Shown: piece after piece, positions 26,070 to 33,231 of the stretch
Layout of the letters: each line of letters opens with the position of its first letter
Numbering within the stretch: position 1 is the stretch's first letter
From: Thermodesulfovibrionales bacterium
Lineage (GTDB): Bacteria; Nitrospirota; Thermodesulfovibrionia; Thermodesulfovibrionales; Dissulfurispiraceae
Assembly: GCA_020062545.1 (NCBI GenBank)
Contig: JAGUWD010000002.1
Span: 62,001 to 126,000 of the forward strand
DNA length: 64,000 nucleotides
Direction of reading: 5' to 3'
Notes under the pieces: generated by a model
The model's input: the letters and a program-made list of their open reading frames with translations, nothing else
What the model was told of the DNA's origin: nothing
The model's database searches: none
Made by a program: the position numbers and the translations under genes

Positions 26070-26096
26070 ATCCGTTAAAATTGATTATAATTAGAT

Positions 26097-27851
26097 ATGT
26101 CTGATTTATTTAAAAAAATCAGAAACCCGAGGCTGAATCTCAGCACTAAATTAATCATAGGTTGCAGCATTACCCTTATTGCAGCCCTCGGCATTTCCTT
26201 CTATTTTATTGCCCATCGTCAGGAAAGACTCATCATGGGACAGGTAGAGAATGAAGCCCGTGCCATATTCAAGCAGATAGTGATCACAAGAAAATGGATA
26301 GCAGACCACGGAGGGATATTCGTAGAAAAGCTTCCGTGGATAAAGCCAAACCCCTATATAAAGGATTCAGAGGTCAGGGATGCACAGGGGAAGCGGTACA
26401 TAAGGGAAACGCCTGCAATGGTTACAAAGGAGCTATCCAGGTATGCAAAGGACAAAGAACTCTACTGGTTTCACATAACAAGCCTGAAACTAACGAACCC
26501 GGAAAACGCACCGGATGAATTCGAGAGAAATGCACTTCAGCAATTCGAAAAAACTACCCTGAAAGAGCTTATCTCCATAAAACAAATCGATAACTCCAAA
26601 TATCTCAGGTATATATCGCCTCTCTATGTTGAAGAGGCGTGCCTTAACTGCCACGCAAAGCAGGGCTACAAAATCGGCGATGTCAGGGGCGCTATAAGCG
26701 TCACAATACCAATGGATAAAACATTTGCAGAGATTGGTAAAAACAGGCAGAGCATGTTGATTGCTGCTGCCCTTACTGTCCTGACGCTTATGACCGCCAT
26801 GTTTTTTATGCTGAAGAAGATTGTACTTACCCCGATGAAAAGGCTGGGATCCGCGATCAATGAATTCTCGGAGGGCACGTACTCTCCGTCAAAGAGGTTA
26901 AAGACAGGAGATGAATTCGAGGACCTCTGCAGGGCATTCTCCCAAATGGCAGGCACACTCACCGATTACCACAACTGCCTCAACGATAAAGTTAGAGAGG
27001 CGACAAGGGGTCTTGAAGAAACAAACAGGAAATTAATCGAAACCAACCGTCTTCTCAACGAGGCTAATATAAGAAAGTCCGACTTCATAGCACGGGCATC
27101 ACATGAATTACGGACGCCTCTGACATCGATCAAAGGTGCAATGGATTACATATCGGCAAAACTCTCGTCCTATTTGCAATATCATCATGAAGAAACAGCC
27201 CTCGACGACCTCTATATATTCTTTGAGGTAATAAAGAAAAACTCGGAGAGATTGATACGCATGGTTAACACCATGCTGGATATCGAGAGAATAGAGATGG
27301 GGACATCGGAATTGCGCTTTTCCGATGTAAATCTTTCCTATCTTATTGCAGAAGCCCTGACGTATCTCCAGATAAATGCAGATGAAAAAGGCATATACTT
27401 CAATGCAAACATACCCAATAATATTACAGTCCATATCGATGAAGACAGGATAAAGCAGGTCATTATCAATCTCCTGTCAAATGCCATAAAGTTTGCCCCG
27501 GAGGAATCCGAGATACTTATCTTTGTATATCCCGAGAAGGATCATGCGGTTGTAGAAATATGGGACGACGGTCCTGGTATACCGCCGTCGGAGCATGAAA
27601 GGGTTTTTGAAAAATTCTACAAAACCGGCAATAAGGAAGGCACAGGGCTCGGTCTTGCCATATGCAAAAGCATAATAGAAGCGCATGATGGTATAATTGG
27701 CGTAAACAGCGACGGTAAAAACGGAAGCTGTTTTTATTTTAAACTGCCTTACACAAAGGGGCATCATGAAAGTTTTTCACAGAAAGGTTTCAACAGGACA
27801 GAACAGCATAAACTGCTGGAAATAGCAAAGAAGATAACAACACCATGCTAA
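26097..27851 (+). CDS. Haem-c-containing sensor histidine kinase (Tll0287-like sensor domain)
   Basis: The 584-residue protein has membrane helices at about 19-40 and 220-240 enclosing a periplasmic domain of the Tll0287-like (DUF3365) type. That domain holds one haem-c motif (CLNCH, about 183-187) in YVEEACLNCHAKQGYKIGDVRG. HAMP, a coiled coil, HisKA (phospho-His in ARASHELRTPLT, near 338) and an ATPase domain (NLLSNAIKFAP, DDGPGIPPSE, GTGLGLAICKS) follow. The haem suits sensing of redox state, oxygen or NO. It overlaps the next response regulator by 7 bp, so the two are partners. Confidence 0.9.
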   Translation: MSDLFKKIRNPRLNLSTKLIIGCSITLIAALGISFYFIAHRQERLIMGQVENEARAIFKQIVITRKWIADHGGIFVEKLPWIKPNPYIKDSEVRDAQGKRYIRETPAMVTKELSRYAKDKELYWFHITSLKLTNPENAPDEFERNALQQFEKTTLKELISIKQIDNSKYLRYISPLYVEEACLNCHAKQGYKIGDVRGAISVTIPMDKTFAEIGKNRQSMLIAAALTVLTLMTAMFFMLKKIVLTPMKRLGSAINEFSEGTYSPSKRLKTGDEFEDLCRAFSQMAGTLTDYHNCLNDKVREATRGLEETNRKLIETNRLLNEANIRKSDFIARASHELRTPLTSIKGAMDYISAKLSSYLQYHHEETALDDLYIFFEVIKKNSERLIRMVNTMLDIERIEMGTSELRFSDVNLSYLIAEALTYLQINADEKGIYFNANIPNNITVHIDEDRIKQVIINLLSNAIKFAPEESEILIFVYPEKDHAVVEIWDDGPGIPPSEHERVFEKFYKTGNKEGTGLGLAICKSIIEAHDGIIGVNSDGKNGSCFYFKLPYTKGHHESFSQKGFNRTEQHKLLEIAKKITTPC

Positions 27852-28543
27852 AAGAGAATAAAAACCACACAATACTGGTAATCGATGACGACAGGGACAT
27901 CCTGAAGGTATTAAAGGCAAACCTCGAGCTTCATAAATACAATGTCGCTACTGCAGAATCATGGACAGAAGGACAAAAGACAATCTCTGCAAGAAAACCT
28001 GACCTCCTGATCCTCGATCTAATGCTCCCTGACGGAGATGGAGTTGAAATATGCCGTACCTTGAGAAAACAGTATCCCTCGTTGCCGATAATAATGCTTA
28101 CCGCAAAGGATAAGATTTCCGATAAGGTAATAGGACTCGAAAGCGGCGCTGACGACTATGTGGTAAAACCATTTGAGACACTCGAACTCATAGCACGGAT
28201 AAAGGCATGCATGAGGAGGTCAAAACCATCTACCGAAGAACAGATAACAATAGGGAAATTGAGCATCGACTATAAAAGAAGAATAGTAAAGGTCAAGAAC
28301 AAAGAGATAATCCTGACACCAAAGGAATACGACCTTTTGTGCCTCCTGATTTCCAGCAGGGGTTCTGTGCTGAGCAGAGAGGAGATAAAAAACCATCTCT
28401 GGAAAGAATCAAAGATATATTCATGGAGCAGGGTTATAGATGTGCACATACAGCACCTGAGACAGAAAATAGAGGACAATCCTTCCGAGCCCGAATACAT
28501 AATCACTGTTTCCGGGATAGGGTACCGTTTTAAGCCGGAATAA
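27845..28543 (+). CDS. OmpR/PhoB-family response regulator paired with the haem sensor kinase
   Basis: The 232-residue regulator has a receiver (acidic DDD near residue 15, Asp in LLILDLMLPDGDG near 58, Lys in VVKPF near 108). A winged-helix DNA-binding domain follows (about 135-232, ending TVSGIGYRFKPE). It overlaps the kinase gene by 7 bp. Target promoters are not identified. The paired class II promoters at 42856-42900 and 48259-48303 are possible targets only in the sense that their tandem boxes suit an OmpR-type dimer. Confidence 0.92.
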   Translation: MLKENKNHTILVIDDDRDILKVLKANLELHKYNVATAESWTEGQKTISARKPDLLILDLMLPDGDGVEICRTLRKQYPSLPIIMLTAKDKISDKVIGLESGADDYVVKPFETLELIARIKACMRRSKPSTEEQITIGKLSIDYKRRIVKVKNKEIILTPKEYDLLCLLISSRGSVLSREEIKNHLWKESKIYSWSRVIDVHIQHLRQKIEDNPSEPEYIITVSGIGYRFKPE

Positions 28544-28553
28544 AAATTTGGGC

Positions 28554-29489
28554 ATGATAATACACCGCCGCAAAACATTATTTTTCATTATAACCCTCGC
28601 CTTTTTATCCATGCTGATCCATAGCTGCAAAGACAGAGAAGTTTCTAAAAAAGTGAGTCTCAGCAAACGGTCCCATGTTACAGAAAACCACATCAAATCA
28701 TCTGATGTCGGATCATTGAAATTCGGCTTCGACCTGAGGCTTGGCCCAAGGGAAGATGTGAGGATATATCTTCCTTTTATGCGTTACCTCGAGCAGAATA
28801 CAGGGAACAGATTTTCTCTCAGATTTACCGAAAAATACGAAGATACCGTAGAAAATTTAGGCAAAGGGATTACTCATTTTGCAGCACTCGGCCCGGTTAA
28901 TTGTGTTTTAGCGAATAAAAAATACGGCACAGGCTGTCTTGTCATGGGACTCAATTCGGATGGGAAACCCGAGTATCGTGCTGTTATTTTTACAAGGATA
29001 AATAGTTCTATAAAAAGCCTTAAAGACTTAAAGGGCAAGACCTTTGCCTTTGGCGATAAATATTCAACGCAGGGTCATATTATCCCCAGAAAGATGCTGG
29101 AAGATAAAGGGATTAGTTTGGGGGATTTAAAGGGTCATGTATTTACAGGCTCTCATGCAAACACAGCGAGGGCTGTCTTGAACGGGGAATACGATGCGGG
29201 TGGAATACAGGACACCCTCGCAAAGAGATTGCTGGCAGAGGGAAAAATAAAAGTACTTGCCACCTCGAAACCATATCCAAGCAGCCTGATTTGCTACAAT
29301 AAAAATGTTGATCCTGTTATTTTAAAGGCTGTAAAGGCAGCACTCCTTTCATTTGATCCGAAGAGTAAACAATATGGTATTCTTGTGGATTGGGATAAGA
29401 CAGAAATGCCCAATGGATTTACCCTATATAGTGAATCTTCTATGCGCGAGATAAAAGACCTCACGCTCAAATACGGCCTGCTCAAATGA
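28554..29489 (+). CDS. PhnD-like periplasmic oxyanion-binding lipoprotein (AioX/ArxX-like sensor subunit)
   Basis: The protein has an N-terminal hydrophobic stretch ending at a lipobox-like SMLIHSC (Cys about residue 25). The PhnD/phosphonate-binding fold follows (LKFGFDLRLGPREDVR, FAALGPVNCVLA, KGKTFAFGDKYSTQGHIIPR, GEYDAGGIQDT). No transporter genes are near. Instead it is followed, with a 4-bp overlap, by a histidine kinase and an NtrC-type regulator. That is the arrangement of AioXSR and ArxXSR, where the binding protein senses arsenite. Cysteines near 117 and 128 could be a thiol site like the essential Cys of AioX. ATG 28554 is chosen; TTG 28548 is possible. The ligand is inferred, not shown. 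Confidence 0.82.
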   Translation: MIIHRRKTLFFIITLAFLSMLIHSCKDREVSKKVSLSKRSHVTENHIKSSDVGSLKFGFDLRLGPREDVRIYLPFMRYLEQNTGNRFSLRFTEKYEDTVENLGKGITHFAALGPVNCVLANKKYGTGCLVMGLNSDGKPEYRAVIFTRINSSIKSLKDLKGKTFAFGDKYSTQGHIIPRKMLEDKGISLGDLKGHVFTGSHANTARAVLNGEYDAGGIQDTLAKRLLAEGKIKVLATSKPYPSSLICYNKNVDPVILKAVKAALLSFDPKSKQYGILVDWDKTEMPNGFTLYSESSMREIKDLTLKYGLLK

Positions 29490-30871
29490 AGCTCTGGTTT
29501 AAGATAGTCCTTCTTAATGTGGTTATTGTCATAAGTCTGGGTATGCTGGTAGGCATGGCAGTAAGAGGGGCTGTAACAGATGCCATGAGGGCTGAGTTGA
29601 CGAGAGAGGGTGAGTCCATTGCAAGAAACCTTTCCAACAGAATTGCAGACTCCATACTGCTCGATGATTCCTATAAGATTCAGGAGGCCATAGATGATGT
29701 CCTTAAGACTGAAAAAGATATAGAATACGTATTTGTTACCGGCAAAGACGGACATCTATTCGCACACACATTTAAAAACGGGCATCCATCTGACCTGATG
29801 CAGTGGAATCCGATGGATACAAATAAACTACTATCCATACAGCTTCTCGACACAGAAAAAGGGTTCATAAGGGATGTTGGTGTAAGGGTATTTGGGGGGA
29901 TGAATCCAGAACTTCATATTGGCATAAGGGAGGAGAGGATTAGACAGACTCTGAACAGAATTAGAAATCTCATTATACTGCTGACAATAGTTGTGACAAC
30001 AATCGGCTCTGTTTTATCATTCTCTTTAAGCAGACTCGTAACAAAGCCTCTTTATAGACTGATGGATTTTATCCATAAACTTCCTTCGGAAGAGTTTGGT
30101 AAGAGCATTGTGATAAAGACGAGGGATGAGGTTGGCGAACTTGCGGAGACATTCAATAAACTTTCTTACGAACTCAAATTATACAAAGAGAGGATGGAAG
30201 AATCCTATAAACAGATGTTAAGGGCAGAAAAATTAACTGCGCTCGGAAGACTCTCTGCAGGGCTTGCCCATGAGATCAGGAATCCACTCACTTCCATAAA
30301 GGTGTTGTTCCAGACATTTAAAGATAATCCGGCATTGACAAAAGAAGATATGGAAGTAGTGCTTTCAGCAGCAGAGCAGATGGATGACCTTTTGACGAGG
30401 TTTCTAAGATTTGCACGAAGCGATGAGTTTAATCTGACAGATGTGTATATTAATTCCATAGTAAAACATGTAATTAAACTCACAGAGTTTCAGCTCAAAG
30501 ACAGGTCAATTGGTTTGTCTTTAGAACTCTCCAAGCTGCCACCTATAAAGGCTGACAGGACAATGATACAGCAGGCACTGTTGAATCTCGTCCTTAATGC
30601 AATAGAAGCCATGCATGATGGCGGCACATTGACCATATCCAGTAAAATGGAAAATGGCAGTGCAGTCGTCGGCATTGGAGATACAGGGAGCGGTATCCCT
30701 GAAGATATAAGGGACAAAATTTTTGACCCGTTCTTTACTACAAAGGGTGATGGAACAGGTCTCGGGCTTTCAATAGTATATAATATTGCAAGCCTCCATA
30801 ACGGAGAGATTAGTTTTGAAAGTAACGGAAAAGGTACAATCTTTACCCTGAAAGTTCCTATAAGTGTATGA
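29486..30871 (+). CDS. NtrB-type membrane sensor histidine kinase
   Basis: The 461-residue kinase has membrane helices (about 5-27 and 155-178) flanking a periplasmic domain of about 125 residues. HAMP (about 180-230), HisKA with the phospho-His in GLAHEIRNPLTSIK (near 267), and an ATPase domain (NLVLNAIEA, DTGSGIPEDI, GTGLGLSIVYNI) follow. HEIRNPL is the sequence usual in kinases that serve sigma-54 regulators. It overlaps both neighbours by 4 bp, forming a tight three-gene unit with the binding protein and the NtrC-type regulator. Confidence 0.92.
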   Translation: MKLWFKIVLLNVVIVISLGMLVGMAVRGAVTDAMRAELTREGESIARNLSNRIADSILLDDSYKIQEAIDDVLKTEKDIEYVFVTGKDGHLFAHTFKNGHPSDLMQWNPMDTNKLLSIQLLDTEKGFIRDVGVRVFGGMNPELHIGIREERIRQTLNRIRNLIILLTIVVTTIGSVLSFSLSRLVTKPLYRLMDFIHKLPSEEFGKSIVIKTRDEVGELAETFNKLSYELKLYKERMEESYKQMLRAEKLTALGRLSAGLAHEIRNPLTSIKVLFQTFKDNPALTKEDMEVVLSAAEQMDDLLTRFLRFARSDEFNLTDVYINSIVKHVIKLTEFQLKDRSIGLSLELSKLPPIKADRTMIQQALLNLVLNAIEAMHDGGTLTISSKMENGSAVVGIGDTGSGIPEDIRDKIFDPFFTTKGDGTGLGLSIVYNIASLHNGEISFESNGKGTIFTLKVPISV

Positions 30872-32256
30872 GCAAGATACTTGTTGTTGACGACCAGAAG
30901 ACTGTATGTTATTCACTTCAGAGATTTCTTCAATCCGAAGGGTATGATGTGCACACAGCCACAAGTGGCGAAGATGCACTGTCAGTTCTAAATGATGCAA
31001 ATCCCGATCTTGTGATAATGGATGTAAGGATGCCCGAAATGGACGGCCTTGAAGTATTAAGAAGGATAAAGGAATCTCATCCAAAGGTTCAGGTAATCAT
31101 GATGACAGCCTTCAGCACCACCGAAAAGGCGATAGAGGCAATAAAATTAGGTGCATACGATTATCTTACCAAGCCTTTTGACAACGACGAATTACTTATC
31201 CGGGCTAAGGATGCTATCAAAACAAGAGAGATGATGGAAGAGGTGGTCACCTTTGATGAGGTGAAGGATTATGCAGGTGGTGAAAGAATTATAGGTAAAA
31301 GCCCTGCCATGCTCGATATTTATAAACAGATAGGAAGGGCAGCGCCAACAGATGCGACTGTTCTTATAAAGGGAGAAAACGGCACGGGGAAAGAACTCGT
31401 TGCGAGGGCAATCTACCATTACAGCAACAGGTCATCCAAACCATTCCTCGCAATAAACTGTGCAGCCATTCCAGAACAACTCCTTGAGAGTGAGCTTTTC
31501 GGATACGAGCGAGGGGCATTTACAGGCGCAGATTTTAAACGCATAGGGAAATTTGAGCAATGCAATGGGGGGACGATCTTTCTTGATGAAATCGGTGATA
31601 TGCCCGTTGGTCTTCAGGCAAAGCTCCTGCGTATACTGCAGGACGGGAAATTCCAGAGACTCGGCGGCACAGAGACTATTGAAACAAATGTAAGGATAAT
31701 TGCTGCAACCAACAAAGATATAGAGGATATGGTAAAAAACAACACATTCAGGGAAGACCTTTATTATCGTATAAATGTGGTCACCATTAATGTGCCGCCG
31801 TTGAGGGAAAGAAAAGAGGATATTAAAGAACTTGTCCATTACTTCATACAGAAATACAATAAGAAGCTCGGCAAGACAATAAAAGGCATCACTGCTGACG
31901 CCCTTAAAAAGCTGGAAGAACATGCGTGGCCCGGCAATGTCAGAGAGCTTGAGAATGTTATTCAGAAGGCAATGGTTTTCTGTAACAGCGATTACCTATC
32001 CATGGAATGCTGCGAAGGGCTGCATGTGCAGAACTTATTACGAAGCAGTTGTGCCTCCATAGAGGAGGTTATTCAAAATATCGTTGAACTTGCATTCAAG
32101 GATGGCTGTCAGGAGAGGTTTCAGGATATAGTCAGCACCCTTGAAAAATCTATGGTCAAGAGGGCGATGGAACTCACAAAAGGAAATCAGGTGCACGCGG
32201 CAAGGCTTCTGGGAATATCGAGAAATACGCTCAGGAAAAAATTAGGGGAAGAATAA
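30868..32256 (+). CDS. NtrC-family sigma-54-dependent response regulator
   Basis: The 462-residue activator has a receiver (DDQ near residue 8, phospho-Asp in LVIMDVRMPEMDG near 51, Lys in TKPF near 103). The AAA+ domain (about 140-380) has Walker A GENGTGKE near 170 and the sigma-54-contacting GAFTGA near 215. Walker B is in GGTIFLDEIGD, and the arginine region WPGNVRELEN follows. A Fis-type helix-turn-helix ends it (ARLLGISRNTLRKKL). It overlaps the kinase gene by 4 bp. A good -24/-12 promoter lies 245 bp downstream in front of the molybdoenzyme operon, its likely target. Confidence 0.94.
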   Translation: MSKILVVDDQKTVCYSLQRFLQSEGYDVHTATSGEDALSVLNDANPDLVIMDVRMPEMDGLEVLRRIKESHPKVQVIMMTAFSTTEKAIEAIKLGAYDYLTKPFDNDELLIRAKDAIKTREMMEEVVTFDEVKDYAGGERIIGKSPAMLDIYKQIGRAAPTDATVLIKGENGTGKELVARAIYHYSNRSSKPFLAINCAAIPEQLLESELFGYERGAFTGADFKRIGKFEQCNGGTIFLDEIGDMPVGLQAKLLRILQDGKFQRLGGTETIETNVRIIAATNKDIEDMVKNNTFREDLYYRINVVTINVPPLRERKEDIKELVHYFIQKYNKKLGKTIKGITADALKKLEEHAWPGNVRELENVIQKAMVFCNSDYLSMECCEGLHVQNLLRSSCASIEEVIQNIVELAFKDGCQERFQDIVSTLEKSMVKRAMELTKGNQVHAARLLGISRNTLRKKLGEE

Positions 32257-32289
32257 GTTGATTTTGTAGCCTAATATTATAAAGTGTAT

Positions 32290-32379
32290 ATGCAGTTCGG
32301 AGCCGTATTGATTACAAAAAACGATAAGGATTTTAGGCTTATTAAAGAAGTTTTTGACTTTAAGTATTTGGCAGTTTGA
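32290..32379 (+). pseudogene. Fragment of a PIN-domain (VapC-type) toxin gene
   Basis: A 29-codon frame reads MQFGAVLITKNDKDFRLIKE... and ends at TGA. The stretch GAVLITKNDKDF is the conserved C-terminal part of PIN-domain nucleases (family 'iTnDkdF' motif). The upstream nuclease core and any antitoxin gene are absent. A short remnant inside the regulatory intergenic region. Confidence 0.55.
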
Positions 32380-32398
32380 CAAGGAGCGTATTTAAAAA

Positions 32399-32423
32399 AG
32401 AATACAGTAACGATAAGTATTCT
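32399..32423. promoter_or_regulatory. Inverted repeat, candidate enhancer site for the NtrC-type regulator
   Basis: AGAATAC and GTATTCT are separated by 11 nt and lie about 80 bp upstream of the -24 element, a usual distance for sigma-54 activator sites. A direct repeat AACGATAAG occurs at 32320-32328 and 32409-32417, the second inside this dyad. Confidence 0.45.
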
Positions 32424-32500
32424 GTTCAGTTTCTGCACATCTGCCCTGTCTTTGAACACTGCTTCAAAATAAATACCCTTGATTATCAATAGGTTCATGC

Positions 32501-32515
32501 TGGCATATTGATTGC
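32501..32515 (+). promoter_or_regulatory. Sigma-54 (-24/-12) promoter of the molybdoenzyme operon
   Basis: TGGCATATTGATTGC has the invariant GG and GC separated by exactly 10 nt and matches TGGCA-N6-TTGC. It lies about 40 bp before the ferredoxin ATG, giving a short leader, and just downstream of a gene for a sigma-54 activator. Confidence 0.85.
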
Positions 32516-32554
32516 TCTTACCTTATCAAAATCTTTTTGAAAGGAGGGGCTATT

Positions 32555-33220
32555 ATGTCAAAAAAGTATGCATTGCTTGTTGACCTGAGAAAGTGCGTTG
32601 GCTGCACATCCTGCCAGGTAAGCTGCAAGATGGAAAATGCAGCACCGATAGGGCAATTCAGGTCAAAAGTGGATATTGCCGATACAGGCGAATATCCAAA
32701 GGCAAAAAGGTATTTTTTCCCTAAGATTTGCAACCAGTGTGATGAGCCGCCGTGCATCCTTCCATGTCCTGTGAACGGGGCCACTTACAAAAGGGAGGAT
32801 GGAGTTGTAATGGTAAACAGAGATCTATGCATCGGCTGTGGAAGGTGTGTAGGCGCATGTCCTTATGGAGCAAGATTCATGCACCCGCATATCCCTGTAA
32901 AGAATGATCCATCAAAGTACGCCAAAGATGTCCCCGAGGTTAAGGGGAAAAAGGCAAAGGATTTGAGGGTGGTTGACAAATGCGATTATTGCAGCCACAG
33001 ACTCGCAGAAGGCATTGAGGAGCCTGCATGCGTTCGCAATTGCGTTGCTAAAGCAAGATTCTTTGGAGATTTAAGTGACCCTCAGAGTGATGTTTCAAAG
33101 ATCAAGGCGTCTGTAAAAACAATGGATTGGCATCCTGAATACGGCACGAAGCCAAGAACGACCTTTATTGCACCTGATGAAAAGGTCTTTGAAGCGGCTG
33201 ATGGCCAGATAAACAGGTAG
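32555..33220 (+). CDS. Four-cluster ferredoxin subunit of a molybdoenzyme (DmsB/PsrB/ArrB type)
   Basis: The ATG at 32555 follows GAAAGGAGGGG. The 221-residue protein has the four Cys groups typical of the electron-transfer subunit of DMSO-reductase-type enzymes: CVGCTSCQVSC near 14, CNQCDEPPCILPC near 64, CIGCGRCVGAC near 98, and CDYCSHR...CVRNC near 148-167. It should hold four [4Fe-4S] clusters. No Tat or Sec signal is present, so it is probably exported with the Tat-signal-bearing catalytic subunit encoded 11 bp downstream. Electrons pass to or from a quinone partner not encoded here. Confidence 0.9.
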   Translation: MSKKYALLVDLRKCVGCTSCQVSCKMENAAPIGQFRSKVDIADTGEYPKAKRYFFPKICNQCDEPPCILPCPVNGATYKREDGVVMVNRDLCIGCGRCVGACPYGARFMHPHIPVKNDPSKYAKDVPEVKGKKAKDLRVVDKCDYCSHRLAEGIEEPACVRNCVAKARFFGDLSDPQSDVSKIKASVKTMDWHPEYGTKPRTTFIAPDEKVFEAADGQINR

Positions 33221-33231
33221 GAGGTGAAAAT

